From contig NC_092673.1 in the NCBI RefSeq assembly GCF_964355755.1, forward strand, positions 13,645,001 through 13,709,000: a DNA stretch of 64,000 nucleotides. Direction: 5' to 3'. The translations under genes and the position numbers were made by a program. Source of the DNA: Antedon mediterranea. Taxonomy: Eukaryota; Echinodermata; Crinoidea; Comatulida; Antedonidae. The notes beneath the pieces are model-generated. The model worked only from the letters and a program-made list of their open reading frames with translations, made no database searches and was not told the origin of the DNA. How positions within the stretch are numbered: position 1 is the first letter of the stretch; every line of letters starts with the position of its first letter. Below are positions 12,255-22,402 of this stretch, piece by piece.

Positions 12255-13110
12255 TAGACTGGAAAAGAGAAAAGAAGAACGTGTATGAGGGTGGCATCAC
12301 GGAGTCATGGGTCAACAAAAACATTCCAGATAGCGTATTGTCATCGCAGGAACATGTTATTTTTCGAAAGGACCGTCCATCCCGTAGAGGTGGTGGGGTT
12401 GTTCTTGCAATAAAATCTGAGCTTTCACCCTCCATAATATATCATCATTTACTGGAGAAAGTAGAATTTTATCTTGATGGGAGATTTCAATGTTTACTGG
12501 TCCAACAATAATAATAATAGCGACTCTAGAAGTTATCGCTTATTAAATAACTGGACTATTTCTCTGAACCGACAATAATTTCCAAGGACTGTAGATCTAG
12601 GCTCTAAGGCTAACTATGACAAGAAGCTGAATGACAAGATACGTGATATTTCAATGTAATCTATTTTTACTCGAAATGTTAATGACACTTGGAACAATTT
12701 ATAGCGTGTGTTAATGATTGTATACCTCATAGAACAAGACGCAAGAGGTCAAAACCGTCGATATCCATTGATGATAAGAAACTCATTCACAATAAAGGAA
12801 GGTTGTATAAACGGTTCAAACAATCTATTAATATTGATGATTGAAATTAATATTATAAGAAAGCAAGAAATATCACTACCTATTCAATTCAGCGTTCATA
12901 ATAGTCGCGTTTTGAACGAATGATAAAGTAAAACTGAAAATGTTGAGAGTTTTTGGTCACATAAAATCTGTGATAATGATAATAAGTTATTATTTTCTAA
13001 TTTGCACAATTTACTTACAAATGAGATCATAACGTCAATTAATTTCAGAAATAATAAAAATGATTGTTTGAGGAATTATTTCACTTTTATTGCACCAAAT
13101 TCTTGCATTT
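12255..13110 (+). pseudogene. non-LTR retrotransposon endonuclease and linker remnant
   Basis: The plus strand encodes an APE-type endonuclease piece, TESWVNKNIPDSVLSS then FRKDRPSRRGGGVVLAIKS (12285-12425), the catalytic Glu of TESW being intact. After frame breaks come linker motifs typical of ORF2 between endonuclease and RT: KLIHNKGRLYKRFKQ (about 12780) and ENVESFWSHIKS (about 12940), then LHNLLTNEIITSIN (about 13005). No RT follows because the Toll-like receptor gene begins. The end of this remnant is shared with sequence upstream of receptor copy C at 26.85 kb, so the insertion predates the receptor duplication. Confidence 0.75.
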
Positions 13111-13281
13111 GCTATGAAAGTGAAATATTAATAAATCATTATTTTTCCAGCTTGAACCATTACCTAAAAAGGAGATGAATAAATAATGTCATTATCACTT
13201 CTCATTATTGGAATACATGTACAGTCGATTTCTCTCATTATTACGTTATACTTCAACGTAAAAGGTTCATACAGTACCACT

Positions 13282-15184
13282 ATGAATATGCGGACTCTTC
13301 TTCCCGTTACTATCGTTCTTTTCGTAACATTCTACTGTCCTATTAGCGGTAACTTAACGTGTTACAATTACAATCCGTTGGTAAATGGAACTCAGCCGCT
13401 TGATGATTTCAGATGTCCTAAGAAATGTGACTGTCAATATTGCAAGGAAGAAAGGAAAGTATACTACAGTCATGAAGTGTATTGTTCAAATAAAGGATTG
13501 AAAGTTATTCCATCGCAAGATACGATGCCAACTGATGTTAAATATTACAAACTGGAAGACAACAGTATTTTGTTTCTGAAGAAATACTCTTTCCAGAATT
13601 TAACTGTTCTACAATATTTAAATATTAATAACAACGAGCTATTTTATAATAACATTGATATTAATGCATTCCGTGGTTTGAAAAAATTGACCACTTTAAC
13701 AATGGATTATAACCCACAGCTGTATAAACTTTTGCCCTGGCTTGATGATCTCGTTTCTTTAGAACAACTACATCTAAAGCATTGTGGATTATCTACAATA
13801 TATCCTAAGGTATTTAACAATTGCAAAAAACTAATAAAAGTTGATCTTACAAGAAACTCTATAAACTATATTCCCTTCGGAACTTTCCAGAATTTACCAG
13901 TTCTTAAATATGTACATCTAAGCAACAACCAGATTAGCAGTATACCACCACACGCATTTAAAGGTTCATTCCGATTACAGTTAATAACTCTACGTAGCAA
14001 CTTCCTGTCTACAATCACTGAGGATGTTGGACTTCAAAATTTGACTCAATTAAAGTATCTAAATGTGGTGTACAACAAGTTTCGTTGTGATTGTGATTTT
14101 GTGTGGTTTAGAAAATGGATTGGGACAACGAATGTTACAATTCAACATATCAACAACACAAAATGTAAACCATATCATTGCACCCATTACAAGAACATGA
14201 TGGAATTTAATCCTAATGAACTAAACTGCAGCAAATTTGAAAAAATCTTTAAATATACAATTCCATCTGTTTCAGCTGGGCTTATTATTGTAATTGTGTG
14301 TGCAGTATTTTACCGCTACAGATTCTATTTAAGGTAATATCAGGTGCATTCAAGTATAAATGCCTGCTGTTATGTATACGAAAACAAAACTTAAGTGAAA
14401 TATCAATATCTGATTAGTTAGTTTTTTTTCAACAAACTTTTAATTTAGACCTAATCATATTGAATGTAACATTTTATAAATGTTTAAACCATACGTTTTT
14501 ATTATTTTTATAATCAAATTGCTAAAGATAAGTTAATTGTAAGTAAGTAAGCCCCTCTGCTAAAATCAGAAGCAAGATAAAATTATTTTATGAATTATGT
14601 TGCATTATGTCAATGAATTTTATTTATTTCAATGTAGGTATTGGAACCAACGACGACGCCTTCGTAAACAATACCAGCGAATTTGCAACCAAGAACCTCC
14701 TCCTATCAACGGAGAAGATATTCTGTATGACGTGTTTGTCTGTTACAACAGCAAAGACCAACAATGGGTTCTTGATGTTTTACAGCCATCGTTGGAGGTG
14801 CAGCGTAATTTTAAACTATGCGTCGACTATCGCGATTTTATTCCAGGAGAAGCAATCATTACAAACATTGCAAATGGTGTTAAACACTGTCGTAAGGTTT
14901 TGTTAGTTGTCTCCAAACATTTTGCCAAAAGTGAGTGGTGTAACTTCGAATTAGAAATGGCGCGCATGCGTATGTTTGACAACCATGAAGATATTTTGAT
15001 AGTGGTACTAATTGAAAAGGTGTCACCTAAAGACATGCCGATACTCTTACATAAAATATTGACCACAACAACTTATATTGAATGGGAAGAACATCCAAAA
15101 AGACAAGCATTGTTCTGGGCCAAGCTTGAAACAGCTCTGTTGTCACCTAACTGTCCAAAAGATAGGCTAATTGATAACCCCTAG
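13282..15184 (+). CDS. Toll-like receptor, short single-cysteine-cluster type (copy A, intact)
   Basis: Two exons, 13282-14333 and 14638-15184 (donor gtaata, acceptor aatgtag), join in phase to 532 codons. The start at 13282 gives a signal peptide (MNMRTLLPVTIVLFV). The frame is open upstream to 13186 (32 more residues), so a longer N-terminus is possible. Then come an LRR N-cap with four Cys (about 40-75), roughly six leucine-rich repeats, an LRR C-cap (CDCDFVWFRKW), one transmembrane segment (SAGLIIVIVCAVFY) and a TIR domain with box 1 YDVFVCY, box 2 RDFIPG and box 3 ALFWAKLE. Toll-like receptors are plasma- or endosomal-membrane pathogen sensors that signal through TIR adaptors such as MyD88. 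The ectodomain is much shorter than the usual 20 or so repeats. The intron falls just after the transmembrane segment. Copies B and C downstream are broken relatives. Confidence 0.92.
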
Positions 15185-15725
15185 AAAGCTTTGCACCATC
15201 GAAAGTATCCTCATTAGACATATATTATTTTACAACATTTAGTGACACATTTTTCTAGGATGGTGGATATTTACAATAATTCGATTTGGTTTTCAATCAT
15301 TTCTAATTACAAGGGGGCAAACAAGCCAATGCTTTCTGACTAATACCATATTCACATCTACTAGCAAAGGGTATGATGTATAGTATTGAGATTAGGCAGT
15401 AGTGCTCTTTTTAGGCGAGTGGCTTCCATGCATGCGGATTTTGGCCTTAATGGAAGTCTCCCTGGTCCTTTTGTATATTTTTTGCTTTGTATTTTTGTTT
15501 TATTTATCGATAAAAAAAAAACTGATTTGTGACTTTGTGACTTGTCAATGAGAAATATCCGGATGATATTGCCTTATAAATTTAATGTACTTTAGGCCTA
15601 AATGCAATACTGTATATAATGCTTTTAAATGTTCTATGAGGTTAAAATAACTATTAAGAATTGATACCTCGTCATTCGAATGATCAATTTGTATATAACT
15701 ACTTTTTAACAAAAACAAATACGGA
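15185..15725. other. receptor 3' flank, no gene
   Basis: Noncoding sequence after the receptor stop codon. No recognised element is seen before the start of the non-LTR element near 15730. Confidence 0.5.
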
Positions 15726-15920
15726 CGTGAACGGACGTGTTCACGTGGAGCTCTCTAAGCTACATTTTGTTTACGCTTCTGCTCACCTTGCTACCCCTCA
15801 CTGGCATTCATCGCCTGTAATACTTTTGGAGCATCAGAGCCACTCCTTGGGCCTAACTCGCTCTCATACCATCGCTGAACCCGGAATTTCAATCAGCAAT
15901 TTGTGTTCACGGAGCAGAGT

Positions 15921-16899
15921 ATGGCGGCGGTAAGATGTGCCATTCTAAATTTTCGTTTTTTAATTGCACTGACTTGTACTGTTATATTTATGATTCATAG
16001 TCCTGATAAATCATTACCTATGAAGTTATATTCATCAATTAGTGGCGACGTGCATAAATATATGTATTATAATTACATCGATCAGTACGGGACACAATCT
16101 TTTGTTTTTCGCGCTATTCACCCTCCATTTATCATCAACAATGGATTCGTAGCCAGGCCACACAAACGGAAATTTTTCAAAGCACCAACACAGTACTATC
16201 CAAACTCAACCGCCAACTTTAAAGTATTGCTCACGTCCGGGGATGTCCATTCTAATCCAGGACCAGTCAACAAATCTGACAAATCCCGTAGTGATCGACC
16301 AACCAAAAAATCTGTTTCGGTTTTACTCTCAAACTGTCGCAGTATTCGCAATAAGTCTCTTGATTTGGCTATTTTCTGCGATACTAAATCAGATGGATTA
16401 GACATTATATGCTTAACGGAAACATGGTTGAACTCCGAGGATGATACGCAGATGTTACATTTTTCTAATAAATTTGACATTTTTCGTCGCGATCGCGAAT
16501 CTGTTACCCGTGGCGGAGGTTTACTGATTGGTATAAACAGCACATTGCAATCAAAGGTTATTGCATCTGAACTGAACATTGAAATGTTATGGGTCTCTAT
16601 CACATGTCACAACAAATCGCATCTGTTATGCCTTGTGTACAGACCCCCAGACTCAACTGTTTCTTATTGGGATCAATTTGAATTTGCACTAGCTAGCCAA
16701 GAACATTCATTCCATAAATATGAATCGGTTGTCGTTTTGGGCGACTTTAATATCAATTGGCCAAATGCACCACATAAATTCATCGACGTGTTAAACATGT
16801 ATGGTTTCGATCAATTAGTAAACCAAAATACTCGACCTTCCACAAACGCTAATGATGGCTCACAGATAGATCTCGTGTTCTCAAACACGGGAGCCTCAG
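15921..16899 (+). pseudogene. non-LTR ORF2 N-terminus: leader, 2A peptide and APE endonuclease (first part)
   Basis: The ATG at 15921 (gagtatgg) opens a frame of about 327 codons. Residues 1-25 are hydrophobic (FLIALTCTVIFMI), like a signal or anchor. At residues 107-115 lies GDVHSNPGP, a 2A ribosome-skipping motif, followed by an APE endonuclease: LLSNCRSIRNKS (catalytic Asn), ICLTETWLN (catalytic Glu), RGGGLLIGINS, LVYRPPDS, VVLGDFNINW (Asp/Asn) and QIDLVFSN (Asp). The frame ends at the MITE target site. Removing the MITE with one TTA restores codons into the SDHHAI block at 18020. 2A motifs upstream of the endonuclease are known in sea urchin and other CR1/L2-like elements. In those families the motif splits the leader from ORF2 during translation. 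Confidence 0.85.
16242..16265 (+). other. 2A ribosome-skipping motif (DVHSNPGP)
   Basis: The codons spell GDVHSNPGP with the Gly-Pro junction at 16260-16265. The consensus is D(V/I)ExNPGP; the Glu position is His here, a variant tolerated in some elements. It is preceded by the hydrophobic, Thr/Ser-containing KVLLTSG, the usual upstream context. It lies about 114 residues after the ATG, separating a short leader polypeptide from the endonuclease-RT protein. Confidence 0.85.
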
Positions 16900-16902
16900 T
16901 AA

Positions 16903-17980
16903 GGCCCTGTTCAGACCCATGGCGTTAGACCGTTTTAGCGTACGACGCTAAAAGAATGTGTGTCTGAACAGTTGGGGATTAGCGTACAACGCGTCGTACA
17001 ACGGTTGTAGCGTTGTAGTGGAAAACGGTTGATAGTACCGTTTTAGCGTACGACGCTACTGTAAGTCAACGTTGTATCCAATCAGAACGTTTCCTGTTAT
17101 GACGCGAAACAAGGTTTGACCTAGGCTGACATCTTGTATCGTCAATGTGTGAGATGGATTTCAATAACAAAAAGGCCAGAATAAATAAGGCCTAACTACA
17201 CTACAAATACAACTGTTACAAAGGCTACAAACTATTATCAACTGATTACCATTATATTTTCTAACAAATGACATAAATACATGCACCTTGTATTTAAACA
17301 TAGGGACTACGATCCCATCCGCTTTTAGGCCTAGCTAGGCCTAGAGCCATTCACGCATTTCATTCAAGCTAAAAACTAGCGTGGGACATCAAGTCACTCA
17401 TTCATACAAGGCAGACTAGACTGGACAAGTTTAATGCTGAAAACCCCCTAACTCCTAAAAAAAATCAGTAAACAAAAACAAGGGGAGCTGTGTCCCTTTT
17501 ATTAGCAAGTTAAGGGTTATTTTCTACCGACTGGACCAAATAATATATATCTTTGACTGGATTGGATAGACTAATCACAATCATTTTTTTCTTCATTATT
17601 ACGAGGCCTGCTTTATTTTCGTAACACAAGAGCCTGGGGAAAATGTTTTTTACTACAAAATAAAAACAATAGAAACAGAAATTTGGCTTTACTATATTTT
17701 TCTTAAATAAATGCTGAGGTATGTTTTATTTACGGCAAATTTTGTCATAATTGTAGGGCTGAGATCTAGGCCTATATACAGTGGAAATAATGATGAAAAC
17801 ACGTGGGTAAGAGCACATGAATATGCAACTAGAAACAACCTGGATGACGTACTTCCGTTTTAACGATAATCGTACGCTATGGGTCTGAACACCTCGTTTT
17901 TTTCTCTGCGGTTTGTAACGTGACCTTGATAGTAACGTTGTACGCTAAAACGGTCTAACGCCATGGGTCTGAACAGGGCC
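16903..17980. mobile_element. PIF/Harbinger-type MITE inside the non-LTR element
   Basis: Terminal inverted repeats of more than 40 bp, starting GGCCCTGTTCAGACCCATGG, are nearly perfect at both ends. The flanks are TAA (16900-16902) and TTA (17981-17983), a 3-bp TWA target duplication with one substitution. Deleting element plus one TTA rejoins the host ORF in frame (Ala-Ser-Val-Arg-Asn-Ile-Ser). Subterminal repeats of cgttttagcgtac occur at both ends. There is no transposase, so it is non-autonomous. TWA duplications and GGSC-type ends are characteristic of PIF/Harbinger. Confidence 0.85.
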
Positions 17981-17983
17981 TTA

Positions 17984-18957
17984 GAAATATAAGCGTCGTT
18001 GACAATCCAGTCGAGAGCGACCACCATGCAATTGAATTTGATATCGATTGTCGTCTCTGTTTACCAACTACATCCACAATACGCTCATTTATTAAGTGGA
18101 ACAGCGGTGACTTCCATCATCTAAATAATCTCTTGCATTTGGCACCTTCCAGTATGTTCTTTAACGAAAATGACGTAAACGCATTATGGAGTGGCTTCAT
18201 GGACATTATTGATGCCGCAGTTCGCGATAGTTTCCTGAGGGTCAAAAGCAGAGCACGTACACAGATCAGTCCATGGATAACTAAGGATATTAAACGTATG
18301 ATTCAGAAGAAAAAGAAACTTTTTAAAAAATCTAGACGCTCTGGCATACAAGAACACTGGGATGCTCACAAGCAATGGCGAAACAAAGTTCACTATGCCA
18401 TCAGGAAATCATATAAGGATTACGTAAACAATTTATTCAGATCCGCTGACAATAAAAAACGTTTTTTTGCGTTTGTGAAAGAAAAACGTTCATCTTCTTT
18501 ACCCAGTAAATTTATTAATCCAACGAATAACTCTCATTACTCCAACATTGAAGACATTGTAAAGGGTTTTAATCTTTATTTTACTTCTATTTTTAATGAT
18601 GTTAACGTTCATTTTAATTTTAACGAACCTCCCCTCTGTTCTCTTAAAATCCCTGTACTTGCTGATATTTCATTTAGTCCGAATGATATAATTAACACCA
18701 TATCTACTTTTCGGTCTAATTCCGCCCCTGGACCAGACTTAATATCAGTCAAATTACTCAAGCCGATATCGCATTCAATTGCCTATCCCCTTTGGTTGCT
18801 GTATCGTACTTCCCTTAATACTGGTACTGTGCCCAATGATTGGAAATGTGTAAATACTATCCCAGTTCATAAATCTGGCGATAAGGCAGCGATAACTAAT
18901 TATAGACCAGTGGCCCTTTCCTCATTGGTGTGTAAAATTTTAGAGAAGATTATCGAT
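17984..18957 (+). pseudogene. non-LTR ORF2 continuation: endonuclease end, linker and RT start
   Basis: The frame resumes after the MITE with NPVESDHHAIEFDI, the catalytic Asp-His of APE endonuclease. A basic linker follows (ISPWITKDIKRMIQKKKKLF) and the N-terminal RT block: FRSNSAPGPDLISVKLLK, WKCVNTIPVHKSGD, NYRPVALSSLVCKILEK. A one-base insertion at about 18957 breaks the frame before the next block (NFTYDNGLLNPNQHGFV), which continues in the adjacent frame. Confidence 0.85.
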
Positions 18958-18959
18958 TA

Positions 18960-20059
18960 ACTTTACGTATGACAACGGTTTACTTAACCCTAATCAACAT
19001 GGTTTTGTCAAACATAAACCTTGCGTAACTCAACTCAATAATGTTACCTATCACTGGTCAAAAATTCTTGACAAACGTGAGCCAGCAATTATTGATACTC
19101 TGTTTTTAGACATGAGCAAAGCATTTGATAAAATGCCCTTCGACATCTTATTAACAAAAATTGCTGTAAATTTTAATATTCAAGGTAATATCTGGAAATG
19201 GATATCTTCATACTTGACTGACAGGAATCAGAAAGTTTGTTTCAGGGAGGCTACTTCTTCCGTACTTCCAGTTACATCGGGTATACCTCAGGGCAGTTGT
19301 CTTGGTCCAATTTTATTCAATATGTTTGTGAACGATGTTAATCATAATGTTTCTTCTGAATGTTTTCTTTTTGCAGATGATATAATACTATATAGACACA
19401 GACAAAATGCCAACGATATTGTTAATTTGCAAAATGATATAAATATTTTATCTAATTGGGCTGATAAGAATCAAATGAAATTCAATGTCAACAAAACTAA
19501 ATTAATGCATATCACCAGAAAGCGTAACTTTGTTAAGCCGTTGCACTTTCTTAATGGTGAGACAATTGCGGTGGTTGATAGCCATAAACATTTAAGAGTA
19601 GGCCCTACATATCGATTCTAAACTGAATTGGAATGTTCAAATCGATAATCTAATATCTAAAGCTAATCGAATGTTAGGCTTTATTTTTCTGTAGCCGGAA
19701 ATTGTTCTCCAGACGCGATTTTGGTGCTACCTATTCTAGAATATGGTTTGCCGGCGTGGGGCCCCAGAAATGGAGGACACATAAAACGCCTCGAACAGGT
19801 TCAGCGACGGGCCTCAAGACGTATTCTGGGACCCCACTGCGGACCTATATCATACGACGAACGTTTAATAACTTTGGGTTGGTTATCCTTACGTGATAGA
19901 CGTTTAATGATTTTAATTTCCTTTATATTTCGTTGTTTTTATAATGTAACTTTTTGTAGTACTGTAAATAATAATATCCATATCAATCAACGCCATCGTA
20001 CCGATACTTTAAAATATTCGTCTATCAACAATTTTCCTGGTCATCACTACCCTCCATAA
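18960..20059 (+). pseudogene. non-LTR reverse transcriptase core and C-terminus
   Basis: Reverse transcriptase motifs are all present: LFLDMSKAFD (first catalytic Asp, about 19110), SGIPQGSCLGPILFN and FADDIILY (catalytic Asp pair, about 19370). A small insertion-linked frameshift at about 19600 follows SHKHL, after which the next block (HIDSKLNWN, then ISKANRMLGFI) continues. The C-terminus ILEYGLPAWGPRN and QRRASRRILG follows in frame from 19721. Between 20059 and the tail at 20352 lie the decayed end and 3' UTR. Confidence 0.88.
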
Positions 20060-20352
20060 TCAAAGATCAAGCAGTTACTCTTCCTTTGAAAAATTTCCTG
20101 TCGAAATTGAAAAAATATCTGCTTGATCAACGCTAAATTTATTTTAATTATATAGGTGTATTTTAAATTGTGTAACACAGTAATACAAATTAATTAAATT
20201 TTTTATATATTCTGTATATTTTATATTCATTTTTAACTTGTATTAAGTTGTATGTTACAGGGGTTGCGGACACAAATGTGTTATGGCGCTCTGTTGCTGT
20301 CGCAACCCCTGGACCGCTTGTTGTCGAATAAAGAAATTAAATGAAATGAAAA

Positions 20353-21140
20353 TAATAATTCATTAATTCATTTGTAAACAACTTATTATTGTGTCTTCAT
20401 CTCGTATCTAATTCGCTATGTACAACAGCTTTGTTAATGTATTTTTAAAATTTATAAATGACTTGTGCCGATTCTAAGTACATGTGGTATCTGATTGGCT
20501 AATTCTTACTTCAACCTTAAACTCCATACATATTCTAAACTCTAAACTTATGTGAAAGTCGACGACCAAAAGCTAATAAAAACTGAAATACTCACTCATG
20601 CTGCTATTCACTGTATCACGATACACCGATCCTTTATTCAACTAATACAATTCAGCTTTTGCTATAGAGTCCTTTTTTAAAACGATGCAAATGTATTCCT
20701 TCACGTTCAGAAACCAAAGCAACACCTACCCTTTGCGTACATGACATTTCGCATGCTATTTGCATAATTAGTAAATCGTGTTGGCGTTTTCATAACAAAC
20801 TGCTGTCACTGATTTGTAAATAACATATCTTTTTTTTTTTCATTTTGCTGTACACAGTTAGAATATCATTATTTTATTATTATGTAATATAATAGTAGGT
20901 CTCGTAATTGAAAACAAAAATAAAGGCTGCTTTGGGATCCTAAACATTGGAAGAATGCACCAAGAGATTTGGAGAAGCTCTAAGATCGTCGAAAACCATT
21001 TTGATAGTGAAACAAGATCAAGGTTATACAAATGTAGACATCATAGCAATGCTATGCTTCCTTTATGCTTCCTAGTAATAGGAAACATAAAAATGGAATT
21101 AATAATATGATAACAATCTGATGCTTCTCTAATTAAACGA
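20353..21140. other. no gene recognised
   Basis: AT-rich spacer between the retroelement tail and the 5' flank of receptor copy B. No element ends or open frames are recognised. Confidence 0.5.
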
Positions 21141-21149
21141 CACTTGTTG

Positions 21150-22045
21150 TATATTTGTTACGAAAGTGAAATGTTAATAAATCATAATGATCTGTTTTGT
21201 CAAATAAGAAACTTATCTATTCACTTTAAAAGGAGGTTTTATCATCGCTTCCTCATTAGCATACTGTAGGCCTTTATTCAGTCAATTTGTACTTCAACAT
21301 GAAAGGTTTATACATTACCACTATGATTAATATGTGGAGTTAATCTTCAGAATACAATCGTTTTTTCTGTAATATTCTGTCCTATAATTAGAGGTCAATT
21401 AGCGTGTTATAAATACAATCCGCTAGTAAATGGAACTCAGCCGCTTGATGATTTCAGATGTCCTAAGAAATGTGAGAAATATTATAGGAAAGAAACGGAA
21501 TTATACTACACTCACAGCTTGTTTTGTTCAAAAAAGGGATTGGAATCCATTCCATCGCAAGATACGGTATCAACTGATGTTGAATTTTACAATCTATATG
21601 ACAAAAGTATTGGGTCATTAAAGAACGACTCTTTCCAGAATTTAACTGTTCTACGATATTTAAGTCTTGATAATAACCAGTCTAATTCAGCCGCGGATTT
21701 AAGGGGGGGGGGGGGGGCACGGGTTAGAAACTGGGTAACTTCTTCTGTCAGTCTGTTTTATTGCCGAAACACGATAGCTCAACAGGCACGTTTAATATTT
21801 GTCTAGACAAAACAAAGCACACGTGCCGTTGTAGAGAAACCAGCCTAAAATTATAGAACCATTGATGTTAATGCATTTCGTGGCTTGCAAAAACTAACAC
21901 GTTTATCTATGAATGAAAACCGTTACTTAAATCATCTTTTGTCACAGTGGTTTGTTGATCTAGTATCTTTAGAAGAATTACATCTACAATATTGTGGATT
22001 AACAATAATATATCCTAATGTATTTAGTAATTGCAAAAGAATAAT
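21150..22045 (+). pseudogene. Toll-like receptor copy B, 5' part (pseudogene)
   Basis: The upstream flank (gaaagtgaaatgttaataaa) and the leader match copy A, but the signal-peptide region is frameshifted and has stops. From 21430 it encodes NGTQPLDDFRCPKKCEKYYR and the LRR N-cap, close to copy A, then SFQNLTVLRYLSLDNNQ. About 155 bp containing a run of 15 G interrupt it at about 21690-21845. Repeats resume with DVNAFRGLQKLTRLSMNEN and LEELHLQYCGLTIIYPNVF up to about 22045, where unrelated repeat DNA begins. The next leucine-rich repeats are at 25.93 kb. Confidence 0.9.
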
Positions 22046-22066
22046 TTATAATTTATGTATTCGGTA

Positions 22067-22195
22067 GCGTGTTTGTTACTTGGCCAAATTGAAAATTGGC
22101 CAAGTATGTTGATCTGTTTGGTTTGTGTGTTTGTTACTTGGCCAAATTGAAAATTGGCCAAGTATGTTGATCTGTTTGGTTTGTGTGTTTGTTTG
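22067..22195. repeat. tandem duplication, unit 58 bp
   Basis: Two copies of a 58-bp unit, each holding ttggccaaattgaaaattgg, which is partly palindromic (ttggcc-aattgaaaatt-ggccaa), then gatctgtttggtttgtg. It marks the left edge of the foreign DNA in receptor copy B and runs into a ttgtttgtttgt microsatellite. Confidence 0.8.
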
Positions 22196-22402
22196 TTTGT
22201 TTGTCATCACTCTAGTGCTCACAGTTTTGATTCAAAACCATACATGTCACCTGGTGCAAGGACGACACTGCCCAATTTTGGTTAAAATCTGGACCACGGT
22301 CCCAATTCTGGACCACTATGCGCGAAGGCTAGTTTGTTTGTTTGTTTGGAGGATTACTCAAAAAGAAATTACAAGATCTTTACCAAAATGAATATACAGA
22401 TA

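Larger units (their letters stand above)
15730..20352 (+). mobile_element. near-full-length CR1/L2-type non-LTR retrotransposon with a 2A motif
   Basis: About 3.5 kb of element (not counting a 1.08-kb MITE at 16903-17980) with a short 5' leader, one ORF2-like frame from 15921 and a 3' tail ending ataaagaaattaaatgaaatgaaa at 20352. Endonuclease and reverse transcriptase are both present. The 5' boundary is approximate. Flanking target duplications are not obvious. It lies between receptor copies A and B and adds most of the distance between them. Frameshifts near 18957 and 19600 and the MITE make it inactive. Confidence 0.85.
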
